Notes under the pieces: model-generated
What the model saw: only the letters and a program-made list of their open reading frames with translations
Told to the model about the DNA's origin: nothing
Database searches by the model: none
Made by a program: the position numbers and the translations under genes
Part shown: one piece after another, positions 52,728-61,014 of the stretch
How the letters are laid out: each line of letters opens with the position of its first letter
Position numbering within the stretch: position 1 is the stretch's first letter
NCBI GenBank assembly: GCA_001769805.1
Contig: MEPO01000013.1
Coordinates: forward strand, 1-64,000
Direction: 5' to 3'
Length of the DNA: 64,000 bases
Source: Bdellovibrionales bacterium GWA1_52_35
GTDB lineage: Bacteria; Bdellovibrionota; UBA1018

Positions 52728-53444
52728 ATGGCACAGCAGCTCCGGATTCTTTACCAGGATGAGCAACTGGTTGCAGTCGACAAACCGGCTGGATTTCAGG
52801 TGCATCCGCCTGAAAATTCGGAGTACTCGATCTCCGCGGCTACAAATTGCCTGGCGATATTAAAAAAGCAGCTCGGCCGTTATCTATATCCCGTGCACCG
52901 CCTGGACCGCGCCACCTCGGGCGCGTTGATCTACGCTTTCAGCTCCGAAGCGGCTGCCAGGATCCAGAACCAGTTTCAGAGCGGGGCCGTGCGCAAGAGT
53001 TATTACGCAGTTGTACGGGGCTGGACTCCTGACGAGGGCGTGATCGAATCACCCTTGCAGGCTGAAGAGGACCCGACACCCAAAACAGCGCTCACCCGGT
53101 ATCGGACCCTGAAACGCGTCGAAATGAATATCGCGGTGGGTAAGCACCCGACTTCCCGCTACTCGCTTCTCGAGGTCCGACCCGAAACCGGGCGATTTCA
53201 CCAGATCCGGCGGCATTTCGCACATATTTCCCATCCGCTCATTGGGGATTCCGCGCATGGGGATGGAAAACATAACCGGGTTTTCCGGGAAAAACTTGGT
53301 GCCAATGCGTTACTGCTGAAAGCCTACTCGCTGCAGCTGCAGCATCCCCAGACTGGAAGCCCCCTGCTCATCTGCTCGCGTTGGGGCGGTCTTTGGCATC
53401 GTGTCTTCGATCTTTTTGGAGTCTGTCCCTATCAACCCCATTGA
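52728..53444 (+). CDS. RluA/TruC-family pseudouridine synthase
   Basis: This 238-residue enzyme has the catalytic motif HRLDRATSG with Asp60 and the downstream TGRFHQIRRHFAHISHPLIGD characteristic of the RluA family. The short length without an S4 domain and the ILYQDEQLVAVDKPAG opening are like TruC, which modifies U65 of tRNA, though RluA-type rRNA targets cannot be excluded. It is translated together with the M32 peptidase gene, 7 bases upstream. Confidence 0.88.
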   Translation: MAQQLRILYQDEQLVAVDKPAGFQVHPPENSEYSISAATNCLAILKKQLGRYLYPVHRLDRATSGALIYAFSSEAAARIQNQFQSGAVRKSYYAVVRGWTPDEGVIESPLQAEEDPTPKTALTRYRTLKRVEMNIAVGKHPTSRYSLLEVRPETGRFHQIRRHFAHISHPLIGDSAHGDGKHNRVFREKLGANALLLKAYSLQLQHPQTGSPLLICSRWGGLWHRVFDLFGVCPYQPH

Positions 53445-53469
53445 AAGGCACCTAAAATCGGCAGACAAT
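53441..53469 (+). promoter_or_regulatory. Promoter placing the start on the ATG at 53476
   Basis: TTGAAA (53441-53446) and GACAAT (53464-53469) are spaced by 17 bases, and counting from the -10 puts +1 on the A of the ATG at 53476. There is no Shine-Dalgarno sequence. Confidence 0.4.
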
Positions 53470-53475
53470 CGCGGC

Positions 53476-53946
53476 ATGAAAGCCGCAATTCTATTTTTAC
53501 TCATTTTTCCTGCCTTGGCTCAAGCTGGCGAATCCATCAGAAATCCAGTTCTTCTTTCGAACGGTGGCAAAGCCGCCGAATGCCTGGAATCCGTGATGCG
53601 TCTTCACTTCACGCCTGGTGAAAGCATCGCCCAGTGGCGCGGCCCTGGTGTTCGCGCTGATTCTGCCGGAACGGTAGATCCTTCAACTGCGCTTTACGTC
53701 TTCAGATTACAGCCCACGAATCGCTGGTTCGGGCTCGCGTTTTACTCGGATGATCTGGATGGCTGGCGAATTTTCAGCTACACGGAAAACAATCAATTGA
53801 TGATCGGCTACAGGGCAGTATCGATGCAGACAACGGGTTATCTTTTCGGGGTAAAACCTCGTGATCGCTCAGGCGTCTCGTCACCTGATGAATACGAAGA
53901 AATCGACCTTTCACGGTGTCGCGACGTTCTGGGCCGAAGCGAATAG
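53476..53946 (+). CDS. Small exported protein of unknown function
   Basis: The ATG at 53476 begins a signal peptide (MKAAILFLLIFPALAQAG), giving 156 residues; the frame extends to 53401 across the end of the pseudouridine synthase gene without support. The mature protein has two cysteines (AAECLES and LSRCRDV) likely to form a disulfide, and beta-rich segments (RWFGLAFYSDDLDGWRIFSY). No family is recognised. It converges on the tRNA-Leu gene 4 bases away. Confidence 0.7.
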   Translation: MKAAILFLLIFPALAQAGESIRNPVLLSNGGKAAECLESVMRLHFTPGESIAQWRGPGVRADSAGTVDPSTALYVFRLQPTNRWFGLAFYSDDLDGWRIFSYTENNQLMIGYRAVSMQTTGYLFGVKPRDRSGVSSPDEYEEIDLSRCRDVLGRSE

Positions 53947-53950
53947 AAAG

Positions 53951-54035
53951 TGGTGCTCGCGCGCGGACTCGAACCGCGAAGCCTTACGGCACTGGTTCCT
54001 AAGACCAGCGTGTCTACCAATTCCACCACGCGAGC
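53951..54035 (-). tRNA. tRNA-Leu (anticodon UAG)
   Basis: The 85-base gene, including an encoded 3' CCA, has acceptor stem GCTCGCG/CGCGAGC, anticodon stem CTGGT/ACCAG with loop CTTAGGA (anticodon TAG), a long variable arm (class II, TGCCGTAAGGCTTC) and T-arm CGCGG-TTCGAGT-CCGCG. It decodes CUA and, by wobble, other CUN leucine codons. No integrated element is seen next to it. Confidence 0.95.
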
Positions 54036-54114
54036 AGTGATCAAATAATTATTCTATTTTGCCCCTTTGGGCCAGCGGTTTCTTTGGCGCGAAAACCAGC
54101 TTTACTGGCCGCGT

Positions 54115-56286
54115 CTAGGCAGCCTTGGCTCCACCACCAGCAGTACCCGTACCACCATTGACAACTGCTTTCTGGATTTTCAGAACGGAAGCTTTCAGCG
54201 TTTTGATTTCTGTTTGCGCGCGTCCCAATTCCATTTTTAACCGCACTTCTTCCCTTTTCAGTTCTTCAGATTTGAGCCGGTACTCTTCCGCATCTTTTTG
54301 ATGGGCGTTGGCAGTTTGCATCGCGAGTTCCATTCGTCGCTTCAATTCTTCGGTACCCCCGCCCACAGCCGCTTTTTCGCGTTTGACCAGGGCGAGTTTT
54401 TCCGAAAGCAGATGATTCGCCTTTTTGAATTCTTCGCACTGGCGGTTCACATGATCGAAACGGATTCGCATGGTCGACAGCTCCGCGGAAGTCAGATTGC
54501 TCGCTTTGCTGGCTTGCGAGACATTCGCCAGTTGGGCCCGCAAATCCTCGATCTTTGCCACGAGCGCAAGATTTTCGGCCTTGGAGGTTTTCAACATCTT
54601 CTGGGTCATTTCGACCTTCTGCTTGTGCCGGATTGAATCAATCGAACTGCTTCCGTTTCGGATCCGTTCCACGATCATGGTCATTTCTGCCAGCTGTTCC
54701 TTTAAACGGATGATCAGATTATCCTTCTGCCGGATACTTTCGTCGCGCCTTTTTATTTCCTCCAGAAGAGTCGCCTGTCGGTTGCGGAACTCGAGCTCTT
54801 TCTGCCGGATCGCCGTATTGACATGCTTGGCTTTGTCCACCAGCAGAGCCTTTTCAGACAGGATCTCTCCCATCATCCCGTCCACCCAATGCTTCGCGCG
54901 CTCACTACCGATTTCTTTTTTAATTTCCTGGGACTCACTGGCCGCTTTGGTCAGTGCTTTTTCTAATGTTTCCGTAGTCAGCTCTTCGACAGGCTTGTCT
55001 TCCGGTAATGCCTCAATTTCTGGTTGAACCGGGGGACTCACGGTTTTTCCGGAATCCTCAACCAGCTCACCTGGTTCCATCAGCAGCTCAGCTTCCGGCA
55101 CGCTGGGTACAACAGCCTTTGAAAAGGCTCTCTTGATAAATCCAGGAACCAGGGAAGCAAGGCCGGTCTCTTGTGCTGGCGCCGCTTTCGCCTCGGTAAT
55201 AGGGGCTGCTGTGGATTTAGACTCCGCCGCAGGAGGTGTCACGGGCGCTCGCTCTGCGAATTTACTGGTTTTCAGTTGAGTTTCAAGTTCCGCGATTTTT
55301 AACTGATACTCTCCGGATTGAGCCCGAAAATGAGTTTGGATTTTGGTGACAATTTCGGGAGAAATTCTGAATTTTTCCGATAATTCCGTGATCAAATTGT
55401 TATAGGCGGCTCCGGAGACCGGTTCGCCAGATCCACTGATCAGAATGGATTCTTCAGCTCCGGCTGGAGCACCTCCTTGAACCGTGAGAGCCTCCTGATT
55501 CAAAGCCTGGTCAGTTCCACCAACCAAAATGTTCTCTTCCTCGATCTGCTGAGTGGTTCCAGAAACTTTGCGCTTCTGTTCCTCCGGACTCCGCTCCCCC
55601 GCAAACCGGATTTCGGGTTCCACTTCGGGCTTCTCACTCGAAACGATCGTTCCCGAGGGTGACGGCTCCAGTTTGGAGACCGGGTTTTCTTCGCGCAAAA
55701 GCGCTGGGAAATCCAGATCTCCGAGCTGGGTGAATTCTGCAGCAGGTGTGGCGACGGTCGTCTCCCGGTCCAGCAAAAGCACTTCCGGAGCGCCTTTCTC
55801 CTGAATCACCTCCATGCTTATCTTTCCAGGAATGGCGAGCATTGCGACAATTTCAATTTTCCCGCTCTCGACCAGGACGCGGACGAGCAGGCGATCCGAT
55901 TGCGCATGTAAAGTCGCCAGCAAGGAATCAAAAATTCCGGGATTAATCTTGCTGGCAAGGCGCTTGGCGAGATGAGGGTTTACAAACGAAAGCCCAACCG
56001 CGATTTTTTCGGCGTCCACTCCGCATTCGACCATGACCTGGCCGGAGGACGCTTCCGCAATCCCCGGGTTGTAATAGCCTTCGAAAATTCCAAAGAGCAG
56101 AATCGCCCTGAGCCTGAGCTCATCCAATCCGGCGGATTTGAGCTTGGCCGCAAGGAGATCCGAAACCTTTCCGACGTGCCGCGTACTGAACATATTGTCG
56201 TAGTAAACGCGGCAAGACTCCTCGAGCAGACCCGAGACACCAAAGCTGAGCAGAGCACGAGGAGGTTTCGGTCCGAAGCTATACAC
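54115..56286 (-). CDS. Large coiled-coil protein of unknown function
   Basis: This 723-residue protein has a globular N-terminal domain (about 1-175, opening SFGPKPPRALLSFGVSGLL) and a long low-complexity linker rich in Pro, Glu, Ala and Ser (about 190-450). A long C-terminal coiled coil (about 470-705, for example RRDESIRQKDNLIIRLKEQLAEM) is followed by a Gly-rich tip. It has no signal peptide or membrane helix. I do not recognise a family; a cytoskeletal, scaffold or signalling role is possible. Its start overlaps the end of the next upstream gene by 8 bases, so the two are one unit. Confidence 0.75.
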   Translation of the reverse strand: MYSFGPKPPRALLSFGVSGLLEESCRVYYDNMFSTRHVGKVSDLLAAKLKSAGLDELRLRAILLFGIFEGYYNPGIAEASSGQVMVECGVDAEKIAVGLSFVNPHLAKRLASKINPGIFDSLLATLHAQSDRLLVRVLVESGKIEIVAMLAIPGKISMEVIQEKGAPEVLLLDRETTVATPAAEFTQLGDLDFPALLREENPVSKLEPSPSGTIVSSEKPEVEPEIRFAGERSPEEQKRKVSGTTQQIEEENILVGGTDQALNQEALTVQGGAPAGAEESILISGSGEPVSGAAYNNLITELSEKFRISPEIVTKIQTHFRAQSGEYQLKIAELETQLKTSKFAERAPVTPPAAESKSTAAPITEAKAAPAQETGLASLVPGFIKRAFSKAVVPSVPEAELLMEPGELVEDSGKTVSPPVQPEIEALPEDKPVEELTTETLEKALTKAASESQEIKKEIGSERAKHWVDGMMGEILSEKALLVDKAKHVNTAIRQKELEFRNRQATLLEEIKRRDESIRQKDNLIIRLKEQLAEMTMIVERIRNGSSSIDSIRHKQKVEMTQKMLKTSKAENLALVAKIEDLRAQLANVSQASKASNLTSAELSTMRIRFDHVNRQCEEFKKANHLLSEKLALVKREKAAVGGGTEELKRRMELAMQTANAHQKDAEEYRLKSEELKREEVRLKMELGRAQTEIKTLKASVLKIQKAVVNGGTGTAGGGAKAA

Positions 56287-57112
56287 TCACAAACCCCCTG
56301 TCTCCGAAGATCGTCGGGGCGGGTTTTCCAGGCACTGCAAATTCAGCAGTAATTCTCTTGATGCGAGACAGAATTTTTCGCGCAACCATCTCCTGCCGGG
56401 ATTGGAATAATGAGGCACGGACCGGGTCGAGTTTTTTTAAAGAGGACCAGGCGATAAATTCGATTTCCTCGAGTTCCTGCGAGCCGGGCAGAAAGCCAAG
56501 GGGCACGGATTCATTCAGGACGTCGTCAAAAGATTTGAGCCGAAGTTCATTGAGCACTGCGAGGCTGCAGTACCCCAGATGAACAGCCAGAAAAACCGTC
56601 CAAGCCGAGCAAAGCAGCGCACGCTCATATCCCTCAACGCTCTTTTCCCTGCTCCGCACCAGGATATCCTGGGGAATCGGATCACAGAGCTCACTTGCAA
56701 ATCCGATCGGGAAAAACGGTTCAATGAGAAGTTCCTCATCCGAACTCACGCTCCACAAAGGCCCGACTAACCTCAAGATCGCATCTGAGAGTTCGAATGG
56801 CGCAGGCGAAAGCACTTCGCCCTGACGGGGATTCCAGTTCAGCAAGGCACGCGCCAACCTTCCCGCTTTTTGAAAGGGAGCCACTGAATCCACAAACTCT
56901 GGGAAATAAAAAGAATCGAAACCAGACAGACGGCTGAGTTCTTCAGGAACAAAAAAGTCCAAAGGTGATTTCACCGAAACAAATTTTCCGTTCCGTTTCA
57001 TGAATACGTAAACAGGAGCAAGCATCGGCGCATACGGTTGCACCGATTTGATAAGACAGGAGCGAAGGTTCTGTGCTGCCAGTTCAGGCAGCTTCTTCTG
57101 CGTGAATTCCAT
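56279..57112 (-). CDS. Uncharacterised protein paired with the coiled-coil gene
   Basis: I start at the ATG at 57112 (277 residues); the frame extends to 57133. The protein is soluble, with hydrophobic helices such as GYERALLCSAWTVFLAVHLGYCSLAVL and no recognisable motif. Its end overlaps the start of the coiled-coil protein gene by 8 bases, which argues for a stoichiometric partnership. No strong Shine-Dalgarno is seen. It lies downstream of oppF on the same strand. Confidence 0.7.
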   Translation of the reverse strand: MEFTQKKLPELAAQNLRSCLIKSVQPYAPMLAPVYVFMKRNGKFVSVKSPLDFFVPEELSRLSGFDSFYFPEFVDSVAPFQKAGRLARALLNWNPRQGEVLSPAPFELSDAILRLVGPLWSVSSDEELLIEPFFPIGFASELCDPIPQDILVRSREKSVEGYERALLCSAWTVFLAVHLGYCSLAVLNELRLKSFDDVLNESVPLGFLPGSQELEEIEFIAWSSLKKLDPVRASLFQSRQEMVARKILSRIKRITAEFAVPGKPAPTIFGDRGFVSV

Positions 57113-57179
57113 ATGTCTTCGGACGAAACCCAAATGGGGTCCGCCCTAAGTAACTTTTCGGAATCCTTAGAGAATGATT

Positions 57180-57224
57180 GAATGAATTATTTTTTGTACC
57201 GGGGTACTCCAGGTCAATTCATTC
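57180..57224 (-). repeat. Nested inverted repeat at the end of oppF
   Basis: GAATGAATT (57180-57188) and AATTCATTC (57216-57224) are perfect inverted arms that enclose a second palindrome, GTACC/GGTAC. It covers the oppF stop codon. No U-run follows on the minus strand, so it may stabilise the 3' end rather than terminate. Confidence 0.4.
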
Positions 57225-58208
57225 GCTGTAATGGCAGGCAGCCTCATGAATCGAAATGTTAACTCCGTTCAGACTGCGAAGAGCCGGGGTATTGATTCCA
57301 CAATTCTCTTTTGCTATCGGACACCTGGGATGAAAGTGACAGCCTTTCGGAGGCAGAATCGGAGAAGGAACATCTCCTCGCAGGATGACGCGGTCTTTCT
57401 TGTAATTCGGATCTGGAATTGGAATAGCCGATAAAAGAGCGCGGGTATAAGGGTGTTTCGGGTCAGAATAGAGCGCCTCGGCGTCGGCCAGCTCCACTAT
57501 TTTTCCGAGATACATGACTGCCACCCGGGTCGAAATATGCTCCACGACCTTGAGGTCGTGAGCAATGAAAAGATAAGTGAGACCCAGCTCTTTTTGCAGA
57601 TCCTGCATGAGATTGATGATTTGAGCCTGAATCGATACATCCAGCGCGGAGACCGGCTCATCACAGACGATGAACTGAGGTTCGACCGCGAGTGCGCGCG
57701 CAATACAGATTCGCTGCCTCTGACCACCGGAAAATTCGTGGGGATAACGGACTATGGACTCCCGGCGCAAGCCGCAGAGATCCAGGAGTTTGTAAATCCG
57801 CTCCCTCTTCTCCTGCTTGCTTCTGCAAAGTTTATGAATTTCGAGCGGTTCGCTCAGAATATCCTCCACGGTCATGCGCGGATTCAGGGAAGCATAAGGA
57901 TCCTGAAAAATAATCTGGATTTGTCGCCGGAGCTTGCGGAGTTCGCCCTGCCCGATTTCCGTGATGTTCTGACCTTTGAAGTAAACCTGACCCGAAGTCG
58001 GTTGCAGCAACCTGAGCAGGCAGCGACCGAGCGTGGATTTCCCACAACCGGATTCCCCCACCAGCCCCAGCGTCTCCCCCTTGCGAATCTGCAACGATAC
58101 GCCACTCACGGCGTGCACGTTCCCAACTTCACGCGAGAGTATACCACCGTGGATCGGAAATTTTTTAACCAAGTCGCGGACTTCCAGCAATACTTCGGTA
58201 TTTTCCAC
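57219..58208 (-). CDS. oppF: Peptide ABC transporter ATP-binding protein OppF/DppF
   Basis: This 329-residue ATPase has Walker [12 protein letters not shown], the signature FSGGQRQRI, Walker [13 protein letters not shown] and the C-terminal Opp/Dpp domain with four cysteines near [15 protein letters not shown]. In related proteins such a Cys cluster binds a 4Fe-4S cluster. It pairs with OppD to drive peptide uptake. The start follows directly on the oppD stop. Confidence 0.93.
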   Translation of the reverse strand: MENTEVLLEVRDLVKKFPIHGGILSREVGNVHAVSGVSLQIRKGETLGLVGESGCGKSTLGRCLLRLLQPTSGQVYFKGQNITEIGQGELRKLRRQIQIIFQDPYASLNPRMTVEDILSEPLEIHKLCRSKQEKRERIYKLLDLCGLRRESIVRYPHEFSGGQRQRICIARALAVEPQFIVCDEPVSALDVSIQAQIINLMQDLQKELGLTYLFIAHDLKVVEHISTRVAVMYLGKIVELADAEALYSDPKHPYTRALLSAIPIPDPNYKKDRVILRGDVPSPILPPKGCHFHPRCPIAKENCGINTPALRSLNGVNISIHEAACHYSE

Positions 58209-59213
58209 CTAAATATCCCTCATACAGCGCGTAGCATGCGGAATTTCCGGATGATCCATCACTGTTCGCAATTCGGGTTCCTTCTTGCGGCAATCATCAT
58301 TGACATAGGTACAGCGATCCTGAAACCGGCAACCTGGAGGCAGAAACAGCAAATTAGGGACGATTCCGGGAATAGCTTCCAATCGTTTTCTTTTCACCCT
58401 GCCGGTAGGGTCCTGGTTCATTACAGGAATGCTGTTCAAAAGCCCCTGGGTATAAGGCATGCGTGGATGCCCGAAAATATCCTTGACCGTACCCTGCTCA
58501 ACCACGCGTCCGGCATACATCACGAGCAGCTCGTCGGCCATTTCAGCCACGATGCCGAGATCATGGGTGATCAGAATGAGCGCCATTCCGACCTTCTGCT
58601 GCAAGTCTTTCAATAAATCCAGAATTTGGGCTTGAATCGTCACATCGAGCGCGGTTGTCGGTTCGTCGGCGATCAGGATATTGGGATTGCAGGAGAGAGC
58701 CATGGCAATCATCACCCGTTGCCGCATCCCCCCTGAAAGCTGGTGAGGGTAGTCTTTAATCCTCTTCTCCGGAGACGGCATTCCCACCAGGTGCAACATC
58801 TCAATGGCTTTGTTATGCACGTCTTTCGAGGAAAGATCCTGATGCAGCGCAATCGCTTCGCGGATCTGATTCCCCACCGTGAATACAGGATTCAGGGAGG
58901 TCATGGGCTCCTGAAAAATCATTGAGATCTCATTGCCGCGGATCGACCGCATTTCGGATGAGGGGAGCTTCAGCAGATCCTTGCCTTTGTAAAAAATTTC
59001 TCCGCCGACGACTTTGCCGGGAGGTGAGGGAATTAGCCGCATGATCGAGAGACTCGTCACGCTCTTCCCACAGCCGGATTCACCGACAATGCCCAAAGTC
59101 TTTCCTTTGTAGACATTGAAACTCACATCATCGACGGCACAAATCTCACCCTCATCAGTGAAAAAGGAGGTCGACAGATTTTTGATTTCGAGAATTTTTT
59201 CCAATTTTTTCAC
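58209..59213 (-). CDS. oppD: Peptide ABC transporter ATP-binding protein OppD/DppD
   Basis: This 334-residue ATPase has Walker [12 protein letters not shown], signature LSGGMRQRV, Walker [13 protein letters not shown] and a C-terminal [14 protein letters not shown] cysteine cluster. Its start overlaps the end of oppC by 4 bases. It forms a heterodimer with OppF on the inner face of the permease. Confidence 0.93.
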   Translation of the reverse strand: MKKLEKILEIKNLSTSFFTDEGEICAVDDVSFNVYKGKTLGIVGESGCGKSVTSLSIMRLIPSPPGKVVGGEIFYKGKDLLKLPSSEMRSIRGNEISMIFQEPMTSLNPVFTVGNQIREAIALHQDLSSKDVHNKAIEMLHLVGMPSPEKRIKDYPHQLSGGMRQRVMIAMALSCNPNILIADEPTTALDVTIQAQILDLLKDLQQKVGMALILITHDLGIVAEMADELLVMYAGRVVEQGTVKDIFGHPRMPYTQGLLNSIPVMNQDPTGRVKRKRLEAIPGIVPNLLFLPPGCRFQDRCTYVNDDCRKKEPELRTVMDHPEIPHATRCMRDI

Positions 59214-60076
59214 CCAATTCCCCTGCCCGCCCTGGGGTCCAAAGCATCCCGGAGCGCGTCTCCCAGAATATTAAACGCCAGCACAACAAACAACATCGCA
59301 ACCGTAGCCCCAGCCAACTGCCACCACACACCCTGGAATAACTCCTGCTTGGCGTCGTCAATCATGATCCCCCAGCTCGGCTGTCCCTGAGCACCCAGCC
59401 CCAGGAACGAAAGGATCACCTCGGTCTTGATGGCCGTCATGAACTGAATAGAAAAACTGATAATACCGAAATGCACGATATTTGGAACAATATGTCTGAA
59501 AATCCGGGAAAAATGCGAGCAGCCCAGGCTTTCTGCCGCGAGCACGTAATCCCGTTGCTTGTGCTTGAGCACTTCCCCTCGGATCACACGGGCCAGACCG
59601 ACCCAGGAAGTGATTCCTAGCGCAATATACATGGCCCCGAAGCCCTTCCCCAGGACATAGGTGATCGCGATCACCAGCATGATGTTTGGAATGGAAGAAA
59701 GTGTTGTATAAAACCAGACAATCAGATGGTCCACCCATTTGCCGAAGTAGCCGGCCAGCGCTCCCAGAACGATTCCGAGCGGAACGCTGATCAGCGAAGC
59801 CACAAGACCCACCCCGAGGGCCATCCTTGCCCCGTGAATCACTTTGTATAATACCGAACGACCAAAAATATCCGTTCCCAGCCAAAGCTTGAAAGCGGAC
59901 GAAGAAGGAGCTTGGTACGACCCACCCACTTCTGTTTCCCAAGGTGAAGCAATCAGGCCCAGCGCCGCGGCGGAAGCGATCAAAGCATAAAACACTATAA
60001 TTCCGAACGAAATAACGGCCAGCCGATTTTCCGTGAGTCTCCAAAGCGCCTCACCCCAAAGGCTGCGCTTTTTCAT
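59210..60076 (-). CDS. oppC: Peptide ABC transporter permease OppC/DppC
   Basis: This 288-residue protein has six helices and the EAA loop motif ([18 protein letters not shown]). A longer N-terminal cytoplasmic and periplasmic part with a [18 protein letters not shown] segment is typical of OppC. It overlaps both neighbours (oppB and oppD) by 4 bases, showing tight translational coupling. Confidence 0.93.
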   Translation of the reverse strand: MKKRSLWGEALWRLTENRLAVISFGIIVFYALIASAAALGLIASPWETEVGGSYQAPSSSAFKLWLGTDIFGRSVLYKVIHGARMALGVGLVASLISVPLGIVLGALAGYFGKWVDHLIVWFYTTLSSIPNIMLVIAITYVLGKGFGAMYIALGITSWVGLARVIRGEVLKHKQRDYVLAAESLGCSHFSRIFRHIVPNIVHFGIISFSIQFMTAIKTEVILSFLGLGAQGQPSWGIMIDDAKQELFQGVWWQLAGATVAMLFVVLAFNILGDALRDALDPRAGRGIG

Positions 60077-61008
60077 GATAACCTCACACGGGGGTCGAAA
60101 ACTGTATACAGGACATCGGTAGCCAGGTTGCCAATAATCATCAATATCGCGCCCAGCGTCGTCATCGTCCTGATCACGGGAAAATCACTGCCATGCAGGG
60201 CATCGATCATCATGCTTCCCAGCCCTGGGATCCCGAAGAACCTCTCCAGCAGAAAAGATCCTAAAATGAGCAGCGGTATCTGAATCACCACATTTGTGAG
60301 CACGGGGATCATCCCGTTCTTCAAAACATGCTTGAGAAAAATCCCGGGTTCCCCCAAACCTTTGGCCCGTGCGGTACGCACATAATCATTCCCCAGCTCC
60401 TCGATCAACGCAGTTCGGTAAAAACGGACATCATAACCAGTGGCAACTGCTACCCAGATCAGGGCCGGCAAGGCGACATACCCCAGGCGCTGCGGCCACC
60501 CCGCGTCGAATCCGGAAATCGGAAACCAACCCAGCTTGTAACCGAAAAGATACTGGCCCAGCAGAATGTATGCGAGCATCGGCACGCTCATTCCGAGAAC
60601 ACAGAGAACCACCCCGAGACGGTCCGGCCAACGTCCTCTGAAATAAACAACGACCAGAGAAATCAGAACTGAAAGCACGGTCGTTAAAATGAAAGCGGGA
60701 ATGGCCAGAGTCAAAGAGGGACCGATGCCGTTCAGGATCATCTGGCGAATGGGCTGACGTGTGGCATAGCTGCGCCCGAAATCGAACGTCACCACCTGCT
60801 GAAGGTACCGGAGAAACTGAGTGGTCTTCGGCTGATCCAATCCATATTCATGCCGCAGATCCGCGATCTGCTGGGCCGAAGCATGTTTCCCGACCATCTG
60901 GTAAACGGGATCGCCGCCCATGACATGAAATAAAATAAAAACCAGCAGAGCCACTCCGAAGAGCGTGGGGATGGAACTCAACACTCGTCGAAGGACATAC
61001 ACCCACAT
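60073..61008 (-). CDS. oppB: Peptide ABC transporter permease OppB/DppB
   Basis: This 311-residue protein opens with YVLRRVLSSIPTLFGVALLVF, as is standard for OppB, and has six helices and the EAA-type loop VRTARAKGLGEPGIFLKHVLKN. It pairs with OppC to form the translocation pathway. It starts 6 bases after the end of the binding-protein gene. Confidence 0.93.
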   Translation of the reverse strand: MWVYVLRRVLSSIPTLFGVALLVFILFHVMGGDPVYQMVGKHASAQQIADLRHEYGLDQPKTTQFLRYLQQVVTFDFGRSYATRQPIRQMILNGIGPSLTLAIPAFILTTVLSVLISLVVVYFRGRWPDRLGVVLCVLGMSVPMLAYILLGQYLFGYKLGWFPISGFDAGWPQRLGYVALPALIWVAVATGYDVRFYRTALIEELGNDYVRTARAKGLGEPGIFLKHVLKNGMIPVLTNVVIQIPLLILGSFLLERFFGIPGLGSMMIDALHGSDFPVIRTMTTLGAILMIIGNLATDVLYTVFDPRVRLS

Positions 61009-61014
61009 CTTTGT

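Noticed and set aside
53951..54035. tRNA-Leu as an attachment site of an integrated element
   Set aside because: No integrase and no repeated tRNA 3' end is visible on either side, and the neighbours are ordinary chromosomal genes.
57194..57207. GTACCGGGGTAC as an oppF terminator
   Set aside because: Read on the minus strand the hairpin is followed by an A-run, not a U-run, so it is noted only as part of an inverted repeat.
57453..58616. 387-codon plus-strand open frame
   Set aside because: It is antisense to oppF and oppD, whose ATPase motifs are complete; its residue pattern is the usual mirror of those genes.
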